NCBI GenBank assembly: GCA_046482855.1 | Contig: JAWOEH010000183.1 | Coordinates: 1 to 11,819 of the forward strand | Length of the DNA stretch: 11,819 nucleotides | Reading direction: 5' to 3' | From: CAYVSF01 sp046482855 | GTDB lineage: Bacteria; Bacteroidota; Bacteroidia; Bacteroidales; UBA12077 | Shown: in pieces, positions 1 through 8,434 of the stretch | Numbering within the stretch: position 1 is the stretch's first letter | How the letters are laid out: each line of letters starts with the position of its first letter | Translations under genes and position numbers: made by a program | The notes under the pieces: generated by a model | Told to the model about the DNA's origin: nothing | What the model saw: only the letters and a program-made list of their open reading frames with translations | The model's database searches: none

Positions 1-477
1 GTGTGAAAAAAGCATGCCAAAATCTGCTGAAAAATGACCGTTTAAAAAAAAAGGCGGAAAAAAATTTGGATTCTCATAAAAGGACTACATTTACACCCTC
101 ATTGGTTCTCAAAAGGCACTATTGCCGTAAAGATAAAAAAGGGAATGCCGTGAAAACCGGCAACAGGTTTTGTTACTGTAAGCTCTCTTTAAGCGACGCT
201 CTGGAGGTCACTTAAAAAAAGGGGATGGCGCTAAATACCCTGAGCAAGTAAGCATTACTAACAATGATATAAGCCTCATATAACCTTCAGCATACAGGAT
301 TGAGGTGCTACTATTGGGAAAAATAAATACCTCACACCTTGTTACATAAAGGGGTATATCGGGATAGTCAGGTAGCAAGGCATTCAGCATTACCAAGTCG
401 GGCGTAATAGTATAGGCAAATGACCATTGGGCATCATTTGTCCGTGGATAACTATATAAACGAGTAAAACCATGCCA
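1..477. other. Upstream intergenic region, no supported gene
   Basis: I see no convincing gene here. A Lys-rich open frame runs off the left edge on the + strand (3-215; about 70 codons, GTG as the only early start) and resembles nothing I know. It could be the tail of an upstream gene or chance. On the - strand a frame stays open from 531 down to 208, but it has no good start and overlaps the acnB promoter and start. A small inverted repeat (AAAACC at 153-158, GGTTTT at 166-171) has no T-run after it. The rest is AT-rich spacer. Confidence 0.5.
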
Positions 478-485
478 TATGTTTG
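478..485 (+). promoter_or_regulatory. Candidate Bacteroidota -7 promoter element of acnB
   Basis: TATGTTTG matches the Bacteroidota sigma-ABfr -7 consensus TAnnTTTG exactly. It ends 20 bp before the preferred acnB start at 506, which would give a 5' leader of roughly 10-15 nt. No clear TTTG lies at the expected -33 distance (the nearest, 437-440, is too far away), so the match rests on one element. If it is real, the upstream in-frame ATG at 479 lies inside the promoter and cannot be the start. Confidence 0.4.
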
Positions 486-505
486 TATGGCGAATGACAA
501 CTATT

Positions 506-3073
506 ATGAAACACGAAGATTTCTTTTCGAGTTACGAGCAACACGAAAATGAGCGTAAGGCACAAGGGATTCCTGCTTTACCGCTTGACAGCCAGCAGAC
601 AATTGTTTTATGCGAGCTGTTGCAAAAACCAACTGCAGGGAAAGAGAATTTTCTGCTGGACTTGTTTAAGAATAGGATTTCACCAGGCGTAACAGATGCC
701 GCACGTGTGAAAGCAAGCTTTTTACACGAGCTGATTAAAGGCTCAGTGAGTACACCTCTTCTTTCTAAAGTAGATGCCATAGAAATTTTGGGTACCATGA
801 TTGGTGGGTATAATGTGGAGCCATTAATTGATGCTTTGTCAATGGATGAACTTGCTGATGCCGCAATTAAAGCATTATCCAAAGTAACTTTGGTATATGA
901 TGCTTTTGATAAAGTCGCCGAGTTATCAAAAACCAATGATGCTGCTAAAAAGGTAATTAACTCATGGGCTAAAGCTGAGTGGTTTACTTCACGTGAAGAG
1001 ATGCCCGAATGCATCAAGGTGAAGGCTTATAAGATTGAGGGAGAGATTAATACTGATGATTTTTCTCCAGCTTCAGAGGCCTGGAGTCGTCCTGATATTC
1101 CGTTACATGCATTGTCAATGGGGCAAGGAACATTCCCTGAGGGAAATGACACCATTGCCCAATGGCGTGCTGAGGGACACAAAGTAGCCTTTGTTGGTGA
1201 TGTTGTGGGTACAGGATCTTCACGAAAATCAGCCTGTAACTCCTTGTTGTGGCATATTGGAGAGGATATCCCATATGTGCCCAATAAGCGAAATAATGCC
1301 ATCGTTCTAGGGGGGGCTATTGCTCCCATATTCTTTAATACAGCCGAAGACTCTGGAAGCTTACCCATTGCTCTGGATGTAGCTAAAATTAATACCGGAG
1401 ACATACTCAATATTTATACACGAAAAGGAGAGGTGCAGAATGAAGCTGGTGAGGTAGTGTCTACATTTAGCTTAGAACCCAATACCATAGAGGATGAATT
1501 TCGTGCCGGTGGTCGAATCAATTTGATCATCGGCCGTGCCTTAACCCAAAAAGCACGTGAATTCCTGGGAATGGGTGAAGATGATATCTTTGCTCGTCCT
1601 AACAATCCGGTTCCTAAGGAAAATCAAGGGTATACTCTTGCACAGAAGCTGGTAGGTAAAGCCTGTGGAAATGAAGGTGTGCTTCCTGGTTCCGCCTGTG
1701 AACCTCTCATGACAACAGTGGGTTCGCAGGATACTACCGGACCTATGACAGCTGATGAGCTAACGGAGTTGGCTTGTTTGAAATTCCAGACGCCTTTGTT
1801 TATGCAATCATTTTGCCACACTGCAGCTTATCCAAAACCTGCGGACGTAAAGATGCATAAAACAATGCCGGAGTTTGTTACTTCCAGAAAAGGGGTAGCC
1901 CTTCGTCAGGGAGATGGTGTTATTCACTCTTGGTTAAATCGACTTTTGGTTCCCGATACAGTAGGTACTGGAGGAGACTCGCATACACGTTTCCCGTTGG
2001 GTATTTCATTCCCCGCAGGATCAGGGCTGGTTGCTTTTGCAGGAGCCTTGGGTTTTATGCCACTGAATATGCCGGAATCGGTATTGATACGTTTCAAAGG
2101 AGAACTGAAAGAAGGTATTACTTTACGCGATGTCGTAAATGCCATTCCTTATTTCGCGATACAGCGTGGGCAACTTACAGTACCGAAGAAAAATAAGGTG
2201 AATATTTTTAGTGGTCGTATACTTGAGTTTGAAGGACTGGAGAATATTACTGTTGAGCAAGCTTTTGAAATTACCGATGCATCTGCAGAGCGTAGTGCTG
2301 CTGCTGCCTGTATAAATTTATCAGAAGAGTCGGTAGTTGCCTACATGAAATCAAATGTAGCGTTGATGGAATCGATGGTGGCCGAAGGCTACGACGATGC
2401 TGATACCCTTCAGGCACGCATTGATGCAGCTAAAGAGTGGTTGAAGCATCCACAATTATTGCGTGCGGATAAAAATGCTGAGTACGCCGAAGTGTTTGAA
2501 ATTGATCTTTCCGAAATTAATGAACCTATTTTGGCTTGTCCCAATGATCCGGATGATGTGAAATTGCTTTCGGATGTTGCCGGGACTGAAATAAGCGATG
2601 TATTTATTGGATCTTGTATGACTAATATAGGTCATTTTCGTGCAGCGTCGCAAGTATGGAAGAAGGAGAAGGTAAATCCCAATGTGCGTACCTACCTGGC
2701 TCCACCTACACGCATGGATCAATCAAAGTTAAAAGATGAAGCCGTGTTTATGGACTTTAGTCGTATTGGTGCTCGTATTGAGACTCCGGGATGTTCATTG
2801 TGTATGGGTAATCAGCTGCGTGTGCCCGATAATGCCACGGTTTACTCAACTTCAACACGTAACTTTAACAACAGAATGGGAAATGGTGCTCAAGTATATT
2901 TAGGTTCTGCCGAATTGGGAGCTGTAGTGGCCACCACTGGTAAACTACCAACCAAAGAAACGTATTTGGAAGTTTATAAGCATACCATTTCACCAGAGGC
3001 AGAAAGTATCTATTCTTATTTACAGTTCGATGAATTGGATAGTGAAACTATTTATAAACGAAGAGACCTTTAA
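506..3073 (+). CDS. acnB: Bifunctional aconitate hydratase 2 / 2-methylisocitrate dehydratase (AcnB)
   Basis: This is a cytoplasmic [4Fe-4S] enzyme that interconverts citrate and isocitrate via cis-aconitate; AcnB enzymes can also hydrate 2-methyl-cis-aconitate. The 855-aa product matches the AcnB family (about 865 aa in E. coli) end to end. The order is an N-terminal HEAT-like domain (about 1-155), a swivel domain (about 170-380, with NTDDFSPASEAWSRPDIPLHA and GDVVGTGSSRKSA), then the catalytic domains (SQDTTGPMT, QSFCHTAAYPKP, DTVGTGGDSHTRFP, TDASAERSAAA). The three cluster cysteines are Cys704 (SCMTNIGHFRAA) and Cys763 and Cys766 (PGCSLCMGNQ), spaced as in E. coli 710/769/772. I chose ATG 506 over ATG 479 or 494 because alignment to AcnB begins at MKHEDFF and a candidate -7 element covers 478-485. 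No Shine-Dalgarno is visible. It lies 32 bp upstream of icd and is probably its operon partner. The function is certain; the start is fairly sure. Confidence 0.97.
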   Translation: MKHEDFFSSYEQHENERKAQGIPALPLDSQQTIVLCELLQKPTAGKENFLLDLFKNRISPGVTDAARVKASFLHELIKGSVSTPLLSKVDAIEILGTMIGGYNVEPLIDALSMDELADAAIKALSKVTLVYDAFDKVAELSKTNDAAKKVINSWAKAEWFTSREEMPECIKVKAYKIEGEINTDDFSPASEAWSRPDIPLHALSMGQGTFPEGNDTIAQWRAEGHKVAFVGDVVGTGSSRKSACNSLLWHIGEDIPYVPNKRNNAIVLGGAIAPIFFNTAEDSGSLPIALDVAKINTGDILNIYTRKGEVQNEAGEVVSTFSLEPNTIEDEFRAGGRINLIIGRALTQKAREFLGMGEDDIFARPNNPVPKENQGYTLAQKLVGKACGNEGVLPGSACEPLMTTVGSQDTTGPMTADELTELACLKFQTPLFMQSFCHTAAYPKPADVKMHKTMPEFVTSRKGVALRQGDGVIHSWLNRLLVPDTVGTGGDSHTRFPLGISFPAGSGLVAFAGALGFMPLNMPESVLIRFKGELKEGITLRDVVNAIPYFAIQRGQLTVPKKNKVNIFSGRILEFEGLENITVEQAFEITDASAERSAAAACINLSEESVVAYMKSNVALMESMVAEGYDDADTLQARIDAAKEWLKHPQLLRADKNAEYAEVFEIDLSEINEPILACPNDPDDVKLLSDVAGTEISDVFIGSCMTNIGHFRAASQVWKKEKVNPNVRTYLAPPTRMDQSKLKDEAVFMDFSRIGARIETPGCSLCMGNQLRVPDNATVYSTSTRNFNNRMGNGAQVYLGSAELGAVVATTGKLPTKETYLEVYKHTISPEAESIYSYLQFDELDSETIYKRRDL

Positions 3074-3105
3074 TACTTAGTGTTCTAACATAAATATTAA
3101 AAATC

Positions 3106-5343
3106 ATGTCTACAGACAATTACAAAATTATTTATACCAAAGTCGACGAAGCACCTGCTTTGGCAACTTACTCCTTCCTTCCCATGGTGGAGGCCATCAC
3201 GAAATCGGCAGGTGTGAAGATGGAAACGCGTGATATATCTTTAGCCGGACGTATTATTGCAAACTTTAGCGACTTTCTTCCTGAAGAACAGCGGAAAAGT
3301 GATGATTTATCTGAGTTGGGGCGTTTAACGCAGGATCCTGCAACGAACATAATTAAGCTACCGAACATTTCAGCCTCCATTTCTCAGTTAAAAGCGGCGG
3401 TTAAAGAGTTGCAATTAAAAGGTTATGCTTTACCCGATTATCCGGATGAGCCTGCAAACGAGAAAGAACAGGAAATAAAAGTTCGCTACGACAAGATCAA
3501 AGGTAGTGCTGTAAATCCTGTACTTCGTGAAGGTAATTCTGATCGTCGTGCACCTAAGGCAGTAAAAGGCTATGTTCGTAAAAATCCACATAGCATGGGA
3601 GAATGGACTTCTGATTCGAAGTCGCATGTTGCTACAATGAGCGAAGGCGATTTTGCCTCCAACGAGGTATCGACAACGGTTGGCCCTGAAGATGCCGGAA
3701 AAGCCCGTATTGAGCTGGTAACTAAAAAAGGGGAAGTGAATGTGCTACTTGATAGTATGCCTTTGCTTGAGGAAGAAGTAATAGATGCCACCAAAATGAG
3801 CTATAAAAAACTCCGTGAGTTTTTAGCTGAACAAATAAAGGATGCTAAAGCCAAAGGAGTGCTTTTTTCTGTTCATTTGAAAGCGACAATGATGAAGGTT
3901 TCTGACCCAATTCTTTTTGGGCATGTGGTTTCAGTTTTCTTTCAGCCTGTTTTCGAAAAGCATGCGGATTTGTTCAAAAAAGCCGGAATTAGTCCAAACA
4001 ATGGATTGGCAGACTTATACGCTCGTTTGGAATGCTTGGATGCAGACAAAAAGGCTGAAGTTGAGGCTGATTTGAATGCCTGTATTGAGGAGGGGCCTGA
4101 CTTGGCCATGGTAAACTCTCATAAGGGTATTACCAATTTGCACGTGCCTAGTGATGTGATTATTGATGCGTCAATGCCTGCTATGATTCGTAATTCAGGC
4201 CGTATGTGGGGAGCTGATGACAATGCCCATGACACCAAGGCTGTAATTCCTGATAGTAGTTATGCCGGCGTGTACCAGGAAGTAATTGACTTCTGTAAAA
4301 AGAATGGTGCGTTGGATCCTACAACCATGGGAACTGTGCCTAATGTTGGATTAATGGCTCAGAAAGCTGAAGAGTATGGTTCGCACAATAAAACATTCGA
4401 GATTGCAGAGGAAGGAACTGTGCGTTGTGTGGCTGAAAATGGTAAAGAGTTGTTGTCTGTTGAAGTAGAGAAAGGTGATATTTTCCGCATGTGTCAGGCT
4501 AAAGATGCCCCTATACAGGATTGGGTGAAATTGGCTGTTACGCGTTCACGTAACTCCAATACCCCCGCGATCTTCTGGTTGGATGAAAATCGTGCTCACG
4601 ACAGAGAGTTGATGAAGAAAGTCAATAAGTACTTACCCCAACACGATACTGAAGGTTTGGATATTCGTATCATGTCGCCTATTGAAGCTACACGTGTTTC
4701 GTTGGAGCGCATTGTAAAAGGGGAAAATACTATTTCGGTAACAGGAAATGTGTTGCGTGACTACCTCACTGACTTATTCCCTATTTTGGAAGTGGGGACC
4801 AGTGCAAAAATGCTTTCAATTGTTCCTTTGATGAAAGGCGGAGGGTTGTTTGAAACGGGAGCCGGAGGATCAGCTCCTAAGCACGTACAGCAATTTAATG
4901 AGGAAGGTCACCTGCGTTGGGATTCATTGGGAGAGTTCCTGGCTTTAGCCGCTTCATTAGAACACCTTAGTGGAGTAGCTAACAACAAGCGTGCACAAGT
5001 GTTGGCTGATACCCTTGATAAAGCTACTGCCTGGTTCCTTGATAATGACAAATCTCCTTCACGTAAATGCGGAGAACTGGACAACCGGGGTAGCCACTTC
5101 TACCTGATGATGTATTGGGCTAAGGCTTTGGCTGAACAAACCGAGGATACTGAGCTGCAGGCCAAATTTGGTCCTGTTGCAAAAGATCTTGCCGAAAACG
5201 AAACCAAAATTGTTGAAGAGTTAAATGCTGTACAGGGCAAAGCTACTGATGTTGGTGGTTACTACTTCCCTACTTTCGAGGAAGCAGCTAAGGCCATGCG
5301 CCCAAGTGCTACATTAAATAATATAATCAAGGCTATCTCATAA
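3106..5343 (+). CDS. icd: Monomeric NADP-dependent isocitrate dehydrogenase
   Basis: This enzyme oxidatively decarboxylates isocitrate to 2-oxoglutarate and CO2 with NADP+ and a divalent metal, and the reaction is reversible. The 745-aa product belongs to the monomeric IDH family (about 740 aa; Azotobacter vinelandii type), not the common 400-aa homodimeric family. Diagnostic stretches include KLPNISASISQLKAAVKELQ, NPVLREGNSDRRAPKAVK, KSHVATMSEGDF, HLKATMMKVSDPILFG, GITNLHVPSDVIIDASMPAM, PTTMGTVPNVGLMAQKAEEY and SVTGNVLRDYLTDLFP. His593 (APKHVQQF) and Arg604 (HLRWDS) sit 11 residues apart, like the NADP-phosphate contacts His589/Arg600 of the Azotobacter enzyme, and a downstream NRGSHFY is conserved, so NADP use is expected. 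ATG 3106 follows an AT-rich stretch without a Shine-Dalgarno. It directly follows acnB and ends 22 bp before a strong hairpin, so acnB-icd reads as a two-gene unit making 2-oxoglutarate and NADPH from citrate. Confidence 0.97.
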   Translation: MSTDNYKIIYTKVDEAPALATYSFLPMVEAITKSAGVKMETRDISLAGRIIANFSDFLPEEQRKSDDLSELGRLTQDPATNIIKLPNISASISQLKAAVKELQLKGYALPDYPDEPANEKEQEIKVRYDKIKGSAVNPVLREGNSDRRAPKAVKGYVRKNPHSMGEWTSDSKSHVATMSEGDFASNEVSTTVGPEDAGKARIELVTKKGEVNVLLDSMPLLEEEVIDATKMSYKKLREFLAEQIKDAKAKGVLFSVHLKATMMKVSDPILFGHVVSVFFQPVFEKHADLFKKAGISPNNGLADLYARLECLDADKKAEVEADLNACIEEGPDLAMVNSHKGITNLHVPSDVIIDASMPAMIRNSGRMWGADDNAHDTKAVIPDSSYAGVYQEVIDFCKKNGALDPTTMGTVPNVGLMAQKAEEYGSHNKTFEIAEEGTVRCVAENGKELLSVEVEKGDIFRMCQAKDAPIQDWVKLAVTRSRNSNTPAIFWLDENRAHDRELMKKVNKYLPQHDTEGLDIRIMSPIEATRVSLERIVKGENTISVTGNVLRDYLTDLFPILEVGTSAKMLSIVPLMKGGGLFETGAGGSAPKHVQQFNEEGHLRWDSLGEFLALAASLEHLSGVANNKRAQVLADTLDKATAWFLDNDKSPSRKCGELDNRGSHFYLMMYWAKALAEQTEDTELQAKFGPVAKDLAENETKIVEELNAVQGKATDVGGYYFPTFEEAAKAMRPSATLNNIIKAIS

Positions 5344-5365
5344 CTAGCAATACCTCATGTTTATG

Positions 5366-5389
5366 TCCGGGCGGGGGGACCTGCCCGGA
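5366..5389 (+). terminator. GC-rich hairpin, probable acnB-icd terminator
   Basis: TCCGGGCGGG (5366-5375) pairs with CCTGCCCGGA (5380-5389) around a GGGA loop. All 10 positions pair, with one G-T wobble. It starts 22 bp after the icd stop. The tail (TATAACTTTAATTAG) is AU-rich but not a clean U-run, so intrinsic termination may be partial, or the hairpin may protect the 3' end. Confidence 0.7.
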
Positions 5390-5615
5390 TATAACTTTAA
5401 TTAGTCGTTTTTGAACGCAATGAAGTATCTCTGACAAATATGTCTTTACTTTGTGAGCGCAAAAATGGTTGTTTGGGAGCGTGCTCGTTTATCCTGTACA
5501 CCTCCTGTAATTATCGAAACAAGTAATTTGTAAGTAAGCGCCTGAAATTTTTCCCAAATGTTGAAGAGAAGCTTCTTCCCATTGCTTACAGAGATAAATT
5601 GAAAATACAATAGAT
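5390..5615 (+). promoter_or_regulatory. Leader/promoter region of the citrate lyase operon
   Basis: This 226-bp gap separates the icd hairpin from citD and must hold any promoter specific to the cit operon. The best -7-like site is TTACTTTG (5446-5453), one mismatch from TAnnTTTG. A TTTG at 5410-5413 lies upstream, but the spacing (32 bp) is longer than usual, so the promoter is tentative. If used, it gives a leader of about 150 nt. A 10-bp palindrome centred on AAGCTT (about 5570) and a GTAAGC/GCTTAC pair nearer citD could be regulatory, but neither is strong. I recognise no riboswitch. Confidence 0.3.
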
Positions 5616-5903
5616 ATGAAACTTATTAAAAATGCTCAGGTAGGTACCTTTGAATCGAGCGATATTATGATTTTGGTACAACCTGCGGCCAAGGACTCAG
5701 GCAGAGACATTGAGCTGAACTCCAATGTACAGCTGGAGTATGGCGACGAGATCCTGAAAAATATCCACGAAGTATTGGATACATATGAAATTGCCGATGT
5801 GAAGATGATGGCAACGGATAAAGGTGCCTTGAATCACACCATTAAAGCACGTGTGGAGGCCGCTGTTAAGCGTGCGCTCGACATGCAGGAAGGAACCCTT
5901 TAA
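5616..5903 (+). CDS. citD: Citrate lyase acyl carrier protein (gamma subunit)
   Basis: This small cytoplasmic subunit carries the 2'-(5''-triphosphoribosyl)-3'-dephospho-CoA arm, whose thiol holds the acetyl or citryl group during citrate cleavage. The 95-aa length fits the family (about 98 aa). The N-terminal VGTFESSDIMILVQPA corresponds to the E. coli segment VAGTLESGDVMIRIAP. Ser14 aligns with the serine that receives the prosthetic group. The family-typical DKGALNHTIKARVEAAVKRA is present near residues 69-88. ATG 5616 is preceded by AT-rich sequence with no Shine-Dalgarno. It is the first gene of a tight operon; citE starts 11 bp after its stop. CitX-CitG and CitC, further downstream, modify this protein. 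Confidence 0.95.
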   Translation: MKLIKNAQVGTFESSDIMILVQPAAKDSGRDIELNSNVQLEYGDEILKNIHEVLDTYEIADVKMMATDKGALNHTIKARVEAAVKRALDMQEGTL

Positions 5904-5914
5904 AATGCTGAGTT

Positions 5915-6799
5915 ATGAGTAAAAGAAAGAATCGCAGAAGTATGCTTTATATCCCGGGCAACAACCCGGCCATGCTACAGAATGGTGGCGTTTATGGCGC
6001 CGACAGTGTACTCCTGGACTTGGAGGATGCTGTAGCACTTAATCAAAAGGATGCAGCACGTATACTCGTGCGCAATATGATCCAAACCATTAATTACTAC
6101 AACAGTGAGGTGACTGTTCGTGTTAACCACATGAGTACTCCTTTTGGACGTGCCGACCTGGAAGAAATTGTACCATTGCAACCCAATGCAATCCGGTTTC
6201 CTAAAACCGAAACAGTTGAAGAATTGGCTGATTTGATAAAAATTATTGAGGAGATTGAGGATAAACACCATTTGCCGCACGACAAAATGACTATTCACGC
6301 CATGATTGAAACTGCCATTGGTGTACAAAATGTATATCAAATTGCCGGATACTCGAAGCGTGTTGATGCTATAACTATTGGTGGTCAGGACTTAACTGCC
6401 GACATGGGAATTGCCAAAACTAAGGACAATATCGGAATTGATTATGCTCGTAAACAAATTGTGATGGCTGCCAAGGCGAACCGAATTGATGCCATTGATA
6501 CTGTTTTTGCCGATGTGGACGACGAAGAGGGTTTACGGGAGGAGACTGAATACATCAAAAAAATTGGGTTTGCCGGCAAAGCCGTTATTAACCCGCGCCA
6601 AATTGATGTGGTTAATGATGTGTTCATGCCTACTGAAAAAGAGCTCCGACATGCCATGAAAGTGTATCGCGGTTGGGTAAATGCCAAAAAAGAAGGCTTA
6701 GGCGTATTTGCCATTGATGGCAAAATGGTTGATGCACCCGTTATGGAACGTGCTAAGCGTGTGTTAGAGATAGCCAATTTTGATCTTGAAAACATCTAA
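5915..6799 (+). CDS. citE: Citrate lyase beta subunit (citryl-ACP oxaloacetate-lyase)
   Basis: This subunit cleaves citryl-CitD into oxaloacetate and acetyl-CitD, the second half-reaction of citrate lyase (EC 4.1.3.34). The 294-aa product has the HpcH/HpaI-type TIM-barrel aldolase/lyase signatures. These are RSMLYIPGNNPAML at the N-terminus, the LLDLEDAV acidic motif (about residues 33-40), TVRVNHMSTPFGRADLE, a conserved MIETAIGV around 130 supplying a metal-binding glutamate, GGQDLTADMG, and GFAGKAVINPRQI near 220. Length and order match proteobacterial CitE (about 300 aa). It lies 11 bp after citD and 11 bp before citF, so the three lyase subunits are probably translated from one message in stoichiometric amounts. 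Nothing is missing or truncated. CitE-like proteins occur in other pathways, but the neighbours settle the assignment. Confidence 0.97.
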   Translation: MSKRKNRRSMLYIPGNNPAMLQNGGVYGADSVLLDLEDAVALNQKDAARILVRNMIQTINYYNSEVTVRVNHMSTPFGRADLEEIVPLQPNAIRFPKTETVEELADLIKIIEEIEDKHHLPHDKMTIHAMIETAIGVQNVYQIAGYSKRVDAITIGGQDLTADMGIAKTKDNIGIDYARKQIVMAAKANRIDAIDTVFADVDDEEGLREETEYIKKIGFAGKAVINPRQIDVVNDVFMPTEKELRHAMKVYRGWVNAKKEGLGVFAIDGKMVDAPVMERAKRVLEIANFDLENI

Positions 6800-6810
6800 C
6801 CTTCACAGAA

Positions 6811-8376
6811 ATGAGCAATACAACAAAAAATAAATTGGGAATTGAGGTTCCCACCCGAATTGAGGGTATCGGGGAATTAGCCCCTTACCAAGGCCCCTTC
6901 GGAAAACTTGAAAAGGGATGGATGGAAGAAGCTACCATCCCGGCAAAAAACAGAGCCTATTTACCTCATCGTAATAAAGTGCAAGCTTCGTTGCGTGAGG
7001 CTGTAGAGGCCTGTGAACCTTACGATGGCATGACCATTAGTTTTCACCATCATCTGCGTGGCGGCGATGGATTATTAATGCAAGTGGTGGCCATTTTGAA
7101 AGAGATGGGCATCAAGGATATTACTTTGGCCTCGTCATCTCTTACTTCTGCGCACGATGGCATTGTTCCCTTCATTCAGGATGGTACCATCACGGGTATC
7201 TTCAGCTCAGGAATTCGTGGTGAATTAGGAAAAGCCATTTCACGTGGTGAGCTGAAGCGTCCTGCCGTAATCCACTCGCATGGGGGGCGTGTGCGTGATG
7301 TGCAAACCGGACGTATTAAAGTAGACATCACTTTTATTGCGGCTTCAGCTGCCGATGAGGAAGGGAACTGTACTGGAGCTCATGGGCCCAGCGCTTTTGG
7401 CTCTTTAGGTTACGCCGATGTAGATGCCAACTATGCCGAGCATGTGGTTGTGGTCACCGACAATATCGTGGAGTTCCCATGCATGCCACCATCAGTTCGT
7501 CAACATTGCGTGGATCATGTGGTAAAAGTGGACTCCATTGGGGATCCTGCCAAAATTGCTTCTGGTACCACACGTATAACGAAGTCACCTATGGACTTGC
7601 GTATTGCCAAAATGGCCTCGGAGGTGATTGTTAACTCTGGGTACTTTAACCAGGGCATCTCTTTCCAGGTAGGTGCGGGCGGTGCGTCGCTGGCAGTGGC
7701 CAAATTCATCCGTTCCGAGATGAAGCAAAAGCAAGTGCAGGGTAGCTTCTTGTTAGGTGGTGTTACATCCTATGGCGTTAACATGCTTGAAGAAGGTCTC
7801 TTCAAAGCCATTTTTGATGTGCAAAGTTTTGATGCTGCAGTAAGTACCTCTTTACATACGAATGACAACCATATCGAGATTCCCGGAACCCTTTACGCCA
7901 ATCCGTTTAATAGTGGCTGTATGACCAATAAATTGGACGTGGTTGTGCTAGGTGCATTGGAAATTGATACCGATTATAACGTAAACGTAATTACCGGTTC
8001 AGAAGGAATAATTCGCGGTGCCTCTGGTGGTCACTCAGATACAGCTGCCGGTGCTAAAATGACAGTGGTTGTTTGTCCTTCTTTTCGGGGACGTACCCCA
8101 ATTGTTAAAAAAAGCGTAAATAATGTGGTAACGCCAGGGGAATCTGTTGATGTATTGGTTACAGAGCGAGGTATTTGTGTTAATCCTCGTCGTACCGACT
8201 TATTGGAGCAGTTTACAGACAAGCAATTGCCACTGAGGACGATTGAAGAGTTGGAGCAGGAAGTTCGCCAGATTTGTGGCGAAGCCAATGCTCCTGAATT
8301 TACCGACAAAGTGGTTGCTGTGGTAGAATATCGCGATGGAACCATCATTGATGCCATACATCAGGTAAAACAATAA
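6811..8376 (+). CDS. citF: Citrate lyase alpha subunit (citrate:acetyl-ACP transferase)
   Basis: This subunit exchanges the acetyl group on CitD for citrate, giving citryl-CitD and free acetate (EC 2.8.3.10). The 521-aa protein (about 510 aa in E. coli) shows the CitF-specific SFHHHLRGGDGLLMQVV near residue 70, followed by TSAHDGIVPFIQDGTITGI, IHSHGGRVRDVQTGRIKVD, SAADEEGNCTGAHGPSAFGS and QVGAGGASLAVAKFI. The C-terminal CoA-transferase-like half has GALEIDTDYNVNVITGSEG and GIIRGASGGHSDTAAGAK. Proteobacterial CitF, as I recall it, has HLRNGD where this has HLRGGD, a minor difference. ATG 6811 follows citE by 11 bp. A perfect hairpin follows its stop codon by 7 bp and may set its expression apart from the cofactor genes downstream. 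Confidence 0.97.
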   Translation: MSNTTKNKLGIEVPTRIEGIGELAPYQGPFGKLEKGWMEEATIPAKNRAYLPHRNKVQASLREAVEACEPYDGMTISFHHHLRGGDGLLMQVVAILKEMGIKDITLASSSLTSAHDGIVPFIQDGTITGIFSSGIRGELGKAISRGELKRPAVIHSHGGRVRDVQTGRIKVDITFIAASAADEEGNCTGAHGPSAFGSLGYADVDANYAEHVVVVTDNIVEFPCMPPSVRQHCVDHVVKVDSIGDPAKIASGTTRITKSPMDLRIAKMASEVIVNSGYFNQGISFQVGAGGASLAVAKFIRSEMKQKQVQGSFLLGGVTSYGVNMLEEGLFKAIFDVQSFDAAVSTSLHTNDNHIEIPGTLYANPFNSGCMTNKLDVVVLGALEIDTDYNVNVITGSEGIIRGASGGHSDTAAGAKMTVVVCPSFRGRTPIVKKSVNNVVTPGESVDVLVTERGICVNPRRTDLLEQFTDKQLPLRTIEELEQEVRQICGEANAPEFTDKVVAVVEYRDGTIIDAIHQVKQ

Positions 8377-8383
8377 TATATCC

Positions 8384-8418
8384 AAAGGCTGCCAGCGGTT
8401 TTTCTCATGGCAGCCTTT
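8384..8418 (+). terminator. Perfect 11-bp hairpin between citF and citXG (attenuator or processing site)
   Basis: AAAGGCTGCCA (8384-8394) pairs perfectly with TGGCAGCCTTT (8408-8418) around a 13-nt loop. It begins 7 bp after the citF stop and ends 16 bp before the preferred citXG start. The T residues after it (GCCTTATCTTTTTG) are broken up, so it may act as a leaky terminator or an mRNA-stabilising 3' end that keeps citDEF message abundant and citXG-citC low. That role is inferred. Its right arm includes the TTG at 8417, which argues against that codon as a start. Confidence 0.6.
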
Positions 8419-8434
8419 GCCTTATCTTTTTGTA

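Noticed and set aside
3..215. Lys-rich + strand frame of 70 codons at the left edge
   Set aside because: It has only a GTG start, no recognisable family, and an AT-rich composition that favours chance K-rich frames. It may be the end of an upstream gene, but the window cannot show this.
479..505. Upstream ATG (479) and ATG (494) as acnB starts
   Set aside because: AcnB similarity begins after the ATG at 506, and a TAnnTTTG element overlaps 478-485, so the extra nine residues are probably untranslated. ATG 494 cannot be fully excluded.
532..1017. 161-codon antisense frame inside acnB
   Set aside because: It is a shadow of the well-conserved acnB coding strand, with no independent support. 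The same applies to the other - strand frames inside icd, citE, citF, citXG and citC.
8417..8434. TTG start adding six residues to CitXG
   Set aside because: The TTG overlaps the right arm of a perfect hairpin and the extra residues match nothing in CitX. ATG 8435 fits better.
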